DNA from: Galdieria sulphuraria
Lineage: Eukaryota > Rhodophyta > Bangiophyceae > Galdieriales > Galdieriaceae
NCBI RefSeq assembly: GCF_000341285.1
Contig: NW_005178450.1
Span: 50,828-114,827, forward strand
Direction of reading: 5' to 3'
DNA: 64,000 nucleotides
Shown here: piece after piece, positions 9,343-19,984 of the stretch
Layout of the letters: each line of letters starts with the position of its first letter
Numbering within the stretch: position 1 is the first letter of the stretch
Made by a program: the position numbers and the translations under genes
The notes under the pieces: model-generated
Database searches by the model: none
What the model was told of the DNA's origin: nothing
Seen by the model: only the letters and a program-made list of their open reading frames with translations

Positions 9343-10471
9343 CTAATCAAATGGCAAAAGGGAACCAAATAGAAAATGTTGAATGACAGGAAACTTGTTC
9401 CATACTTCCGCTTGATACATTTTCAACAGGCCTTGATTGGCTTTAGGCCAGCCACCCGTTATGCAACTGATATCATACAGATATGGTGAGTGTTCAGCAA
9501 AAGGTCCGCTTTTCACTTGTTTAATGAAGTGAATGGCTCCAATATATAAATAGTCATCTTTGTACAGTTCCACTACTTGATCATTTAATACTGAACGCGG
9601 TGTGATCTCAGGATGTGAATACAACTGCGAGGAGCCCCACAAAAACGGCAAAAATGCATAATCGTCTAAACCCCAAACACCATGGCTACCTGCAGGTTCC
9701 AATTTGTATACCGTTTGTAGTTTGCGAGTTACTTTCAAATAGGTTCCAAACACTTGAAATACTAGAGCAGCTGCATCGGATTCCGAAGAAGCACCAATTT
9801 TCTTGAGACAAAGCATAAAAGCCAGAAAAGTTGCCTCGTGGCCACTACCATAGTCAATTCTCTGAGAGTTGCCAAAGCTATCTTCTAAATAGGGTGCCAA
9901 CTCTACAATACTTGGATGCAATTGCGGTGGCAAGACTTGTTCTAACAACCCATTTCAATACAACTCTACAAAAAAAAAGTGTCGTCACACTATCTCACCC
10001 AATAAATTCCTACTGTTTTCCACTAAACGCTTGTGCCAAGTCCTGAAAGCAGCATTACCAAAACGCATGGGCTACATGTACCCGGATAAGAATAAACTAG
10101 ACATAACTCTTGGCACAAAAGTTACCTGTTCTATGGGAGGAATATCATCTATCCAGTCTGAAAGCCGGTTTAACTGCTCCACAAGGGACTGTACTACGGA
10201 AGATTGAGGAACAGCGGCGGTGGTTTTCTTGTCTCGGACAGCTTCGTTTAAAGCAAGAATAAAGTTCCAAATATCCTGATAAGAAGGCCTTGAGCTCTCT
10301 CTATTGATGACAACCTATCGTAGACAACCTGAAAAGTAGAAGACTTCAAAAATTTCTCAAGATCCCTTTGGCAGTTTATTTTCCTTCAAAATCTGCGTCA
10401 ATTTATCCTTTACTGTGTCCAGGAAATACATACTTGGAAGGTATCACATATGGGTCAACATGTTCCGACAT
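9343..10471 (-). CDS. PTPA: PP2A phosphatase activator (PTPA)
   Basis: Four exons: 10430-10471, 10126-10314, 9999-10071 and 9343-9941, about 300 residues after joining. PTPA is a peptidyl-prolyl-isomerase-like chaperone that activates the PP2A catalytic subunit using ATP. Family blocks are clear: WNFILALNEAV, then RFGNAAFRTWHKRL across a splice, then DSFGNSQRIDYGSGHE (the nucleotide-contact loop), GVWGLDDYAFLPFLWGSSQL and CITGGWPKANQGLLKMY. Internal introns are 54 and 57 nt; the first is about 115 nt and its donor (GTATTT) is the least certain junction. The gene lies head to head with the PP2A catalytic subunit, its own client, with about 780 bp between start codons. Confidence 0.92.
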
Positions 10472-10563
10472 ATTGATGTTGACTATCCTCCCCAATCTCA
10501 CAAATTTTCACGAAGCACAATGGATTGGACAAGGGACAGCATACTTACTAGTGAGACTGGCAA

Positions 10564-11200
10564 CTAGATGGCTTCTATTCCATTTTGAGAGAGAGAGAAA
10601 AAGAAAGTTAGAATGCACATGTAGCAAAAGAATGAATTCTCTACTAAAATACAAAGATGCCCATTACCAATATCCCAGTAACAGAAGCCATCTTTATTAG
10701 GTGACCTGTTATCAGCAATGCAGAATTGTCATTCTCAATTGCATTTCCTTGAATAAACGTCCATTCTACCCATGCATATATTTATATATATAAGTATATA
10801 TACATATTCAAAGGCTCTGCGACTGCTTAAAAATTTCTCAATTAAAGGCAAACCAAAAGTCTGTTGATAATCTGGTTTATATTGAAGTTCCAACTTCGAC
10901 AAAAATTTGAATACGTTCAACTCTCTGTATCGAATGCTCTTATCCAAATGATTCTTTCATATTATTTACTTCCCTGTTCTACTCCTCTCCAGGTCTATCG
11001 CGAAAAATATGAATATGAAGGTCACTGGATGAGACTACAGTTGCGAAACCTTGGTTAAAACGTATTTTAACATGAAACAACCAATTGTTTTCATAGATGT
11101 TCACAAGATATTGCCATGTATCCACATAAGTCAATTGGGAGTATCTCAAAGCCGCTTTTCCTGCTGGAAACATTCCATTTGGGATTGGGCAAAGGAAAGA
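10564..11200 (-). CDS. Possible uncharacterised spliced gene
   Basis: The 780 bp between PTPA and the PP2A catalytic gene contain minus-strand blocks with protein-like composition: one near 11000-11175 (includes the run DTWQYLVNIYENNWLFHVK) and one near 10815-10940 (includes IRYRELNVFKFLSKLELQYK and GLPLIEKFLSSRRAFEY). A third block near 10565-10690 would read DGFCYWDI before a stop. Splice signals that would join them are only partly convincing, and no clear start codon was found; the first block even approaches the 5' end of the PP2A gene. No family is recognised. It may instead be promoter and 5' UTR of the flanking genes, so treat this as tentative. Confidence 0.25.
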
Positions 11201-11253
11201 CAAAAGTGGTTGAGCTGTGAACTTGGGGAGACCTTTGCCAAGAGTTTAAAAAG

Positions 11254-12309
11254 ATGACAACTTTGGACTACAGTATCCCGTCCAACACGTTCACAGGGCC
11301 TCCTTCTACTCTGCATACAGGTACTATAAAGCTGGAGAACGAAGAAGTGGAACGTTATTTATCCCAACTGCTTACAGAGTCTTGCAAACCCCTGGCGGAA
11401 GAGGAAGTCAAGAAACTCTGTGACAAAGCTCGAGAGTTTTTTATTGAAGAGTCCAACGTGCAGCCCGTTAGTTGCCCAGTAACTGTTTGTGGTGATATCC
11501 ACGGGCAGTTTCATGATCTCTTGGAACTATTTAAAATTGGCGGTAACTGTCCAGAAACGAACTATCTTTTCTTGGGAGACTATGTAGATAGAGGATATTA
11601 CTCTGTAGAAGCAGTAACTGCTCTTGTTTGTTTGAAAATTCGTTATCCACACCGTATCACTATTTTGAGAGGTAATCACGAAAGTAGGCAGATAACTCAG
11701 GTTTACGGGTTTTATGACGAGTGTCTTCGGAAATATGGGAATGCTAATGTTTGGAAATATTTTACGGACCTGTTCGATTATATGCCACTAACTGCTCTTA
11801 TTGAAGGGACTATATTCTGTCTGCACGGTGGTCTTTCTCCTTCTATTGACACTTTAGACCAAGTACGTGCACTTGATCGTGTGCAAGAAGTACCTCATGA
11901 GGGACCAATGTGTGATCGTACGTATATTACTCTTGTATGCCGTATTATTTTTTATTCTAAAATATTTTTAGTTTTATGGTCTGATCCTGATGATCGCTGC
12001 GGATGGGGAATATCACCGCGTGGCGCTGGTTATACATTTGGCCAAGACATTTCAGAGCAGTTTAATAGGACCAATAACTTGGCCCTCATCGCTCGAGCTC
12101 ATCAATTAGTTATGGAGGGCTACAATTGGTGTCATTCACAAAATGTAGTTACTATATTTAGTGCTCCCAATTATTGTTATCGTTGTGGTAATCAAGCCGG
12201 CATTATGGAGCTTGATGAATATCAGCAATATACCTTTTTACAGTTTGACCCTGCACCTCGTCGTGGAGAAGCTCAAGTGACGCGGCGTACTCCTGATTAC
12301 TTTTTATAG
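11254..12309 (+). CDS. PPP2C: Serine/threonine protein phosphatase PP2A catalytic subunit
   Basis: Two exons, 11254-11917 and 11972-12309, 333 residues. It dephosphorylates Ser/Thr residues using a two-metal centre. All metal motifs are present: GDIHGQ, GDYVDRG, and GNHES, plus the phosphatase signature LRGNHE and the LWSDP region. The C terminus TPDYFL is the invariant PP2A tail that is carboxymethylated and that sets PP2A apart from PP1. The intron (54 nt, GTACGT...TTTTAG) splits the codon before the second L of CDLLWSDP; it is a multiple of three and free of stops, so unspliced RNA would give an 18-residue insertion. The N terminus carries an extra Pro/Thr-rich 25 residues compared with plant and animal PP2A. 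Confidence 0.96.
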   Translation: MTTLDYSIPSNTFTGPPSTLHTGTIKLENEEVERYLSQLLTESCKPLAEEEVKKLCDKAREFFIEESNVQPVSCPVTVCGDIHGQFHDLLELFKIGGNCPETNYLFLGDYVDRGYYSVEAVTALVCLKIRYPHRITILRGNHESRQITQVYGFYDECLRKYGNANVWKYFTDLFDYMPLTALIEGTIFCLHGGLSPSIDTLDQVRALDRVQEVPHEGPMCDRTYITLVCRIIFYSKIFLVLWSDPDDRCGWGISPRGAGYTFGQDISEQFNRTNNLALIARAHQLVMEGYNWCHSQNVVTIFSAPNYCYRCGNQAGIMELDEYQQYTFLQFDPAPRRGEAQVTRRTPDYFL

Positions 12310-12740
12310 TTTTATTCTATTTTCTTTTTTTTCGTGGAATGCCATAAAGCAGTCTTTTGAAGGAATTGGGCCCTCCCCGTATTTCCACCACAATTGAGTG
12401 TTCTAGAAAATCAATTCTTTTTTCTCATTTCCGGCCTTTGCCATTATCGAAAAGAGGAAATCACTGTTTCCGGAAGGGATTCGTTATTTTTGGTTGGGGG
12501 ACAATTAGTTCGTCGTAACTGGCGAGTAGGTTCAACGAATAACCAATATGTCGTTTATCTTTCGGGGAATCAGAGGTCTAGCAAATCCTCGTTGTGGACA
12601 ACCTGTTGATTTGCCTACCGGAATAATGTACAGCCTGAAGCAAATGTCATACATTGTGCAGTTTGGTAATTCGAGTTTTCTTCATTCCCTTCCGTTCCTG
12701 ACCCTATAGTGTTGTAGCATTTTCAGTGGTTGTTATAGCA
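12310..12740. other. Intergenic region, nothing recognised
   Basis: 431 bp between the PP2A stop and the next start codon on the same strand. One short plus-strand open stretch (12394-12609) has no recognisable motif and is probably chance. A pyrimidine-rich stretch follows the PP2A stop (12308-12332), fitting a 3' UTR. Confidence 0.4.
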
Positions 12741-13268
12741 ATGTTTTCACAAGTGAGATTTTACCTCTACCGTCACTTTAAGTGTTCTTTCGGTGGCCAT
12801 TGGGATTACGCCACGAACAGTGAAGTTTCTGGTCCCGCTGGTTATTGCCGTTACTTTATTGCACTGGGGAGTATATCCATCGTATTATTAGCTTTGATTG
12901 CTGCCGCCACGTTTGGAACTTTGTACTTTGAAGTGCCCATGGACTATGTGTTTTATGGAGAATGGGGAGTCAATGCCTTTTTGTTTATTTGGTGGTAAGT
13001 TACACACGTTTGGCGTTGACTTGACCTATTTATTTTGTGTACAAGGGTTATCGGTGCTGCCATTATTACTGCTCGACGACCTTCAGATGAGTTGATGCAA
13101 CAACAGAACAACTTGCGCGAAGTTGTAGTTTCCATTGGATTTGCTTGGACTATATTCTTTTTAACGATGTCCAATATTGTGTTTAGCGTGGGAATATATT
13201 TCCAACGCAAAGCAGTTCTTTTGGAAAGGGAAGAAGCGGAAAAGGAAGCTCGAAAGAGGAAGAAGTGA
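12741..13268 (+). CDS. Small three-span membrane protein of unknown function
   Basis: Two exons, 12741-12994 and 13046-13268, joined across a 51-nt GTAAGT...CAAG intron; 158 residues. Three hydrophobic segments are clear: residues about 34-60 (FIALGSISIVLLALIAAATF), 72-97 around the splice (GVNAFLFIWWVIGAAI) and 117-143 (IGFAWTIFFLTMSNIVF). The C terminus is a charged helix rich in Glu, Arg and Lys (LLEREEAEKEARKRKK). I do not recognise the family. The layout is faintly like MARVEL/CASP proteins, but no diagnostic residues were seen. The ATG at 12741 is chosen because it gives the shortest N-terminal tail; an upstream non-ATG extension of five codons is open. Confidence 0.7.
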
Positions 13269-13529
13269 GAAGGACCACTTGCCACATTTGTGTTTTTGTG
13301 TTTGTGTGATATCTGTTTTTGCTCGAATATCCGTATCAATAAACTGCTTGAATAACTAGTCAATTGTTGCATACAAGAATTCTGTAATAGACAGAAACAA
13401 TTGGTGTCTATACTTTTATATTAAAGAAACGATAAATTTTAGCAAAATATACAGTCAACACACGAAATTGTAATTTTTTCTAAGTTTTTTTCCAGTCTCA
13501 ACCTGAGTACACTTGATCTTCTCTCCTAA

Positions 13530-13953
13530 TTAAGAGGAGGCAGCAGCGGCACCAGGCCTCTCCGCGTTCTATTCAAGGGTAAACGACTCTTTCTCTCTCA
13601 AAAACCACCAACTTACTGTCTTATTCAAGCTTCTTCGTTGCTGCAATTCCTCAGCGTCCATGGTTTCTTGGCTCTTTCTGTCAGGATAGTATCCTTCACC
13701 CATGGACCTCCAAGAGGATAAATCCTGAGAACTGTTGCCTTGCTTTGTTGTTTTCACAAACTGCCCCGACTGTCTAGCCTTTTTGGTTACTTCCTAGAAA
13801 CAAAAGGTTCAATGGAGCCACCACTACTTTCGTAATACTACGTACTTCTTTGCCGGGATTCGGGGGGCAACCATCACCAACCCACTTTAACCATGCTTCA
13901 AAACCATAGTGGGAAACACCTTTCGAGTCAACATAATGTTGGACAATACACAT
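13530..13953 (-). CDS. Small unknown protein, paralogue A of a tandem pair
   Basis: Three exons: 13846-13953, 13617-13793 and 13530-13568, 107 residues. It is clearly homologous to the gene at 14255-14724. Both first exons are exactly 108 nt, both introns are phase 0 at equivalent places, and the proteins share MC-(I/L)-V-x-HY-(V/I)-D, GVS-(H/Y)-YGF, GC-P-x-NP near residue 30 and the block YYP-x-RKSQET followed by DA-x-EL-x-QRRSL. No known domain is recognised. There is no signal peptide or membrane span; the protein is polar with many Gln, Ser and Arg. The C-terminal exon differs between the copies (here Ala/Pro-rich). Too short and spliced to be found as a single open frame. Confidence 0.72.
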
Positions 13954-14254
13954 TTTTTCAACAAACGACAAGCACACGAAAAACGAGCTCCAACAAAAAC
14001 GTTACAACCCCAAATCAGATTGGGTTTGGATTTGTCTATTTATAGCTCAAGGAAGAATTACGATCAGCCAATGAAATTTCATTTCGGTTTGTACACTGTG
14101 GACAAATTGGATTTCTCAACATGCTTCTTTATCAACTGTGTAGTATTTATTCTGTAATAGCAATTGTAGTATCTCTACGACGGAATATATCTAGTTATTA
14201 CTAGTTGTTTTCATCTTACGAAATATCAACTCTTGTTCACCACTTTTCTCAATT

Positions 14255-14724
14255 TCAGACATTGCCATCTTCTTGATTGATCAACAATTGTTGCCGTTCG
14301 GTTTCCTATTAACGTAAATATATAGATAAATGTCAAACCCCAAAAAAAGAGGACAAGATTTACAAAAACTCACGGTTTTACTGAGACTTCTCCGTTGTTC
14401 CAGTTCCACCGCGTCCGTAGTTTCTTGGCTTTTCCTTCCAGGATAATAGTCTTCTGCCATAACACGCCACGCATGGAGGTCGGTACTGGAAGCTCTTTGT
14501 TGTGAAGTATTGGAGGAAGAAGGTCGTCCAAACTGGTTTGACTTTCGACTCCGACGTAATATTTCCTATTCACACAAGTTCAGCTGCGGTAACTAGTACA
14601 CTACAGATGATTTTACTTCTTGACTAGGGTTTTTAGGACAACCTGCTAATAACCATCTCCAAAAAGCGTCGAAACCATAATAAGAAACACCATTTTCATC
14701 GATATAGTGGTGAACCAAACACAT
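14255..14724 (-). CDS. Small unknown protein, paralogue B of a tandem pair
   Basis: Three exons: 14617-14724, 14374-14565 and 14255-14305, 116 residues. Paralogue of the gene at 13530-13953, which lies 300 bp downstream in the same direction; the two are roughly half identical over exons 1 and 2. Conserved points are a Cys at position 2, a His at 6, YGF near 20, a GCP-x-NP motif, then WR-x-M-x-E-x-YYP, RKSQET and QRRSL. The middle is Ser/Gln-rich and slightly longer than in A. The splice phases match those of A, so the duplication is of the whole gene including introns. It is divergent from the bHLH gene and shares with it a 358-bp upstream region containing two CACGTG boxes. Function unknown. 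Confidence 0.72.
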
Positions 14725-14879
14725 TTGACAAAATTATCCATCGGTGTGTGATCCTTCCTATATATACAGTTTACGTCATTTATCACCTACATAGATTGAA
14801 ACTGTGAATATGAAACCTTTGCCTATGTTATTCTTCAAAATGATGGACTCAGACATCAATGCATACTAGAAGGATCGGA

Positions 14880-14896
14880 CACGTGTATGGCACGTG
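14880..14896. promoter_or_regulatory. Pair of CACGTG (G-box/E-box) palindromes upstream of the bHLH gene
   Basis: Two CACGTG hexamers at 14880-14885 and 14891-14896, centre to centre 11 bp, so on the same face of the helix. The second is embedded in the 10-bp palindrome GGCACGTGCC, the first in ACACGTGT. They lie in the 358-bp region shared by small gene B and the bHLH gene. CACGTG is the classical binding site of bHLH dimers, so autoregulation is possible. About nine CACGTG are expected by chance in 64 kb at this base composition. Confidence 0.45.
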
Positions 14897-14948
14897 CCTA
14901 AATGATCGATTTTCTTCGAAAGAGAAAGAAAGTAGAAGAGGAGAACGA

Positions 14949-14967
14949 AGAGAGAGAGAGAGAGAGA
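14949..14967. repeat. (AG)n microsatellite
   Basis: About nine AG units, followed by a G-rich stretch, roughly 115 bp upstream of the bHLH start codon. Purine-strand tracts of this kind are common in plant and algal 5' regions. Confidence 0.7.
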
Positions 14968-15082
14968 TGGGTGGGGGGACTGAGTGGTGGGACCGTTGAT
15001 GATAGTTGATCTTGTAGCTACTTTCTTATCAAGGATTGTAACTTGACCCTACAGATACAAGAAATAAAGTATATTGTGTAGT

Positions 15083-15979
15083 ATGGATCATACGAGTCTC
15101 GTTGTTCGGGAGGCTCTAAAGTCGGCACACTTGCGCAAAAGAAAGGCAACCAACGAGAGTTCCCTCAAGACCCCTCAAAACGAGTTTTCAGCTCCAATGA
15201 ACGGCGATTTTCCTTGGTTGAAAGGTACAGCAGAAACACGAGGTAGTTTGGGACCTTGTGAATCCAGTTCAAGTAACTTCTATTGCCATCCAAAAAGTGC
15301 TTTGCACAGTGGTTCAACTAGTTTGCAGTCACCGTTTTCGTTGGAGACAAAGTCAAACTCCTCTTCTTCTAGTTCAGAAGGTACTAGTGATCATAAAAAA
15401 CTAAGAAAGAAACGCGAGCGCGAGAAGAAACGAAGGCTATGCATGAACAGACTTTTTGAAAAATTGATGACTGTCATTTCTGCCGATCGATTTGTCAAGA
15501 AAGACAAGGAATCAGTGATAACGCAGACGATAGAATACGTACAGTGGGAGCAACAGCATATTACTCAACTGGAATCAGAAAATCGCTTTCTCAGGGAGCA
15601 AGTCGAAGAGTTGAGAGCGGAGAAGAACGAACTTCGCTCCGATAAGATTTATTTGAAGAACGAACTTCACAGCTTAAAAGAAGAAGTGGAAAAATTGCGA
15701 AACGATAACGTTATTTTATGGCAATCTTGTAGAAAAGGGGATGCAGTTGTGAGTGATTCTGCATTGGATGCTGCTCTTCGTGGTAACCTTTTGCAAGACT
15801 ATCTTGACAACAATGATTTCGATCCATTTTTGGGGAGTTCAGTGTTTGAGGAGGGTATTGGAGAGTTCTCTAAACCTTATGAGAAGAGTGAGAGTTCGTC
15901 ATCTCGAAGTAGAAATGTTTTGGATAGTGAAAAAGGAAAAAGAGATAATACTTTCCCGACGCATTCTCCTTGTGCTTAA
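15083..15979 (+). CDS. bHLH-leucine-zipper transcription factor resembling plant group IVc (ILR3/bHLH104/115)
   Basis: Single exon, 298 residues from the ATG at 15083. A Ser-rich N terminus is followed by a basic region (about 108-125: KKLRKKREREKKRRL), helix 1 (MNRLFEKLMTVI), a loop with KKDKESVI, helix 2 and then a long leucine-zipper/coiled coil (about 152-210). The zipper segment RAEKNELRSDKIYLKNEL closely recalls the conserved LKAEKNELREEK block of plant IVc bHLH factors that control iron-deficiency genes. The basic region has E and R at the DNA-reading positions expected for E-boxes. The C terminus is acidic. The gene ends 44 bp from the stop of a BRUTUS-like ligase, the type of enzyme that recognises these factors in plants. 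Group assignment is inference from this similarity. Confidence 0.82.
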   Translation: MDHTSLVVREALKSAHLRKRKATNESSLKTPQNEFSAPMNGDFPWLKGTAETRGSLGPCESSSSNFYCHPKSALHSGSTSLQSPFSLETKSNSSSSSSEGTSDHKKLRKKREREKKRRLCMNRLFEKLMTVISADRFVKKDKESVITQTIEYVQWEQQHITQLESENRFLREQVEELRAEKNELRSDKIYLKNELHSLKEEVEKLRNDNVILWQSCRKGDAVVSDSALDAALRGNLLQDYLDNNDFDPFLGSSVFEEGIGEFSKPYEKSESSSSRSRNVLDSEKGKRDNTFPTHSPCA

Positions 15980-16023
15980 AGTTGTGGAGGGAAAATATTA
16001 TATACAAATGGATTTCCATTTTA

Positions 16024-19000
16024 TCAAGTCTTTCGACGAGATATTCGCAATACACGCGTATTATAGCTACCACATTGCGTACATTTGTGGAAAACAAAGT
16101 GAAAGGTTACGTCACTCTGTTTTTGACAGTCATTACATTGAATATGAGATACGATACCGCGATAGAGTTGTTTGGCTTGATCACGTGCCAATAACTCATC
16201 CTTCAAAGTGTAATTAGAATTCTATTTTGGTAAAGCACTTGAAAATAAACCACTTACCAGTCTCGCAAAGTAACTAGACATGTCCTGCATTGATCGTTGA
16301 CATATGGGACAAATATAACTCTTTTTGACGTAATGATTATAACATGAAACATGCATTAAATGGCCACATTGAAGATACTTTACCGGACTAGTCGAAGTAA
16401 ATAAGTATTGATAACAAATTGGACAGTCCGACTCCATCGAATGTTCAATGCAATGATGACTCTTAGCATACTTCATGCTCATACACGCATTACATTTCAT
16501 ACAATGAAAAGAGTCAATTCCTAAGCCTTTGCCTACTCTGCAAACATTACAACTGTGACAGTGGTATATATTCCGAGCAGAATCGTCATCAAACAGTTTA
16601 CAAATGGGACAAAAATAACGTGCCATTCTCTTTGAACACTCGGGATTGCAACACCATTGAGATATTGGCTGAATACGGCCACAATGCATACAAAGCATTT
16701 CACGTGTTGCATAACGATTATCTCCAACCTTGTGGTCTTCCACTTCATCATGACAGAGTCGACAAGTGTAAAACTTGGAACAACAGACTGTTCTTATCTT
16801 TGCACCTCTCAAATAATGCGAACACCCCAATTGTCTACTTCCATCTTCCAACTCACGAAAAGTAGGTTGTAACTCACCCGGATATGTTTCCTCATACTTG
16901 CTATGATCAGTATCATCCTGAGAAGAACAAGAAGTAGGAACTGAACTTTGTTCTTCAACACTGCATAGCCAATGACGACCTTTGCTTTGAAGATAAGGTC
17001 GCAACATCAGATTCTGCATCAAATGAGTTTTTTGCTTATCCGTCAAGGTTTCATCGGATGCAATAACTCGAATGGCACTTTCTAAATCTGCTCTACTTTG
17101 AATTCGAACAGCGTCACAAGTATTTTCATAATCACTAGTTAAGCCCTTAGGAGTTTTCGGCTTCAATGAAGTTGAGGACTGACATGACTGCGCTGATTTA
17201 TTGTTTTCTTCTGTTTCTGTTTTTTCAGCACCGGAGCAAGAATTGACTCCTACAATACTCTCTTCTCCAATCGAGTATTTGGATGGAATCAAAGGAAACC
17301 AAGTACTTAACCAACGTTCAAACATAGTCGAATGAGTCACCTGAAGTATATGCTTCAGCATGTTACTCTGTTCTGACTCTGTCAGAGTACGAATGAGCCA
17401 TGGAAGCATCTCCTGAAGTCTCTCTGATGGCATCGTACCAAATATATCTGCAACGATCGCGACTTGTTCTTCTCTGGTAAAGTTTTCGATCAATTTCGGC
17501 CACAAATTTTGTTCTTCCTTATTTAAATGTCCATTCAGTTCCTCGTGTAGGGCACGAACGAGAGAACGCAACTGCTTTAAAAGTGATTGACACTCAGATT
17601 CGCAACCTGCACATTGAAGAGCTTGTAGAACTTGCAATACATTGGAAAACAATTCACGTTCCTCACAGTGTTCTCCTTCATATCGCTTAGAGATTCCAGG
17701 TAGTCTTTTCTCTAATGCGGGTAATACAATATTATCTTCTGCCTTTGAGTGATCGTTTACCTAAAATGGTCTATAAGTATATAAACTATCCATAAGTGAC
17801 AACCACAGTACCATATTTCGAAGAAAAAAGAATCTCTCGGCAATCGTTGAGATAGAGTTAGGATTAGGCGCCTCGTCAATCGCCAAGTTGGTGACGACCA
17901 CATACAACTTTTGAAGCTCACATCTTATAGCCTTATGGATACGCAATATTTCATCCACGGGGCCATTATCTTGGTCTGCTTCTTCATTCTGATACTGCTG
18001 TAGTTCTGGAATGCGAAGACACAACTCATCCCATAATAACGGCTCCATTTTTCCCTAAATTTTCATTCTATCATTGGTTGCTTCATAAAGATAACAAAAG
18101 TCGTACTCTTCTTGCAGCTTCTCCCAAAAATGCCGATATTTTCTGAAAATACTCCTTACTTGAAGAGCGCAATATGTTACAAAATAATTTTTCTCTTTCT
18201 TCCGCATCCAGCGCATTAAGCATCCAAGGAAACACGTCAGGAAGAAATTCCATTGGAATCTTCGCCATAACTCTTCGAATTAACTCGTCCTGATCTCTCA
18301 GGGAGAAATGAGAACGAACCAAAGGTAACAATCGTGCCTCCTCTTCTTCCATATGCACTATAAGATGGTTCGATATTTCTCGAACTGCTGAACTAAGTTT
18401 GGACATGGCTTCGTATCTTTTTTGCTTGTCATTTTTGTCAAAACTCGCAACTCTATTGATATGCTCCAAGATATTGCCAAACAGAAAGGATTCGTTACAG
18501 TGTTCGCTAGAAATTTCATCCAAGCCATGCATTCGTAATACAGCCCTCAACTGAGATACGAGAACTTCATCTTCTCCAAGTGAATGGAAGTTATGTACGC
18601 GTTGCAAAAACAAGATACGCGAACACAAACTTTTTATCTGAAGATTATCGCAAGGATCGAGCTCTGCACTATAAGATGCCATTGCCTGCACAGTCATGCT
18701 TAACAAATGTCTACAGATGCTTGATAAAAATAAAACACTTACTTCCAACTCCTTTCTAATCGCTTTATGTAAATGAGTTATTTCAACCAGAGGATTAATA
18801 GAGCGTTCAGCAGCCACTTGAAGACTTGGGACATTACGACACAACTCTTCCCATTGCTCACCGGAAAGCTCCTGAACTAAGGGAGCGGCTACCGACTCAA
18901 ACTGCTCCGGAGTCATATAACTACAAAATATATAAAGCCTATCAAAAAAATTGAAAATACGTACCGTTCCAATGCAACGACAAATCGGATACGTTTTTCA

Positions 19001-19984
19001 AAGTCTAATGCTCGAACTGCACAAGGAAGAAGTGTCGAAAGAGCTTTTGGACTTGTATCCATCACAACCGAAGCAAGCAAGGCTCCTTGTTCGGCAGTCG
19101 TCAAAATGTTACGAAAAAGAGGCGATAGATTTTGTTCTTCTTCTAAAAGATGTTTCTCTACATTTTCGACGAGAATGCAAAAGCTAGAACTGAGCTTCTC
19201 TAGCAAGGGCCCACGAGGGGACTCGAAAGCTGATATTGAAGTTACTTTGCCCTTTCGGGGAGACAAATTCGAGTCAGTTTCTAAAGGTGTCGAATTGGAC
19301 GATTTCTGCAGGTCATTTTCTGCTAAGGGTCGATGCTCCAAAGAAAAAGGTGTGTTCAATATTTGTTCGATGACTTGTATCGTCTCAGAAAACCAGTCAT
19401 CCAGTTGTTCATGCTGTTGATTGACCAATTCAGTTCCCAATAAATATCTTTGCTCTTCAGACTTCTCTTTGGACAGTTTCTTACAAAGAGCTGGAAGAAT
19501 TATTCTGTCCTCTGAACAGCAGTGGTCTAAAAGCAAATCTCGGCAAAAAGTTAGCCTACTACGCAATTTATCGAGTTCCTAAGTTACGTTAGGATGTTTT
19601 TCAGTAAATTTGACATCTTCGCTTACTTGGTCCGTGGTGGCAATAGTGATTTGGCGGACCTGATCTTTCAAACGTTCCAGTTCCTTCCTAAAGGCTTCAT
19701 GAAGACAAAACAGTTCCAACAATGGTTCACCAATATCCAAGATATGTTTTAAATTTCCAAAGTTTTCGTTTTCTGCTTGTTGGTTGTCCTATTTCACAAT
19801 CATGTCAAAGGAATCCCCAACAAGCCATTCGACTCACTTGTTTCAGCTTTTTGGGGGACTTTTCGTCCTCGGTACAGCAAAAATGACCTTCTCCAAATCC
19901 TGTTTTTGAAGCTCTCTTTCCTGTTGTACTTTCCGCCGTACACAAAGATACCTTGTTAGGGTTGGTAGGACTTGCAGTGGTCAT
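16024..19984 (-). CDS. BTS: BRUTUS-like iron-sensing E3 ubiquitin ligase (hemerythrin x3, CHY, CTCHY, RING, zinc ribbon)
   Basis: Eight exons: 19838-19984, 19627-19788, 18965-19578, 18743-18920, 18107-18685, 17812-18054, 16258-17760, 16024-16200; total 1200 residues, the size of plant BRUTUS. Three hemerythrin-like helical domains occupy the first 700 residues; iron-ligand patterns include LLDHCCSEDRIILPAL, NHLIVHMEEEEARLLP, NDHSKAEDNIVLPAL and ALHEELNGHLNKEEQN. The C-terminal part holds a CHY zinc finger (GCSHYLRGAK...CCSKFYTCRLCHDE), a CTCHY finger (YHCHSCNVCRVGKGLG), a RING (DCPICYQYLF...CGHLMHVSCY...CPICQ) and a last-exon zinc ribbon (CNDCQ...HKCTQCGSYNTR). In plants the hemerythrin domains sense Fe and the RING ubiquitinates IVc bHLH factors. 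The neighbouring bHLH gene ends 44 bp away. All introns are 44-57 nt. Confidence 0.93.

Noticed and set aside
16620-16872. Plus-strand frames opposite the BTS zinc fingers
   Set aside because: Antisense of the Cys/His-rich region.
18083-19566. Separate small genes in the hemerythrin region
   Set aside because: Splice junctions with preserved phase join them into one BRUTUS-like gene.
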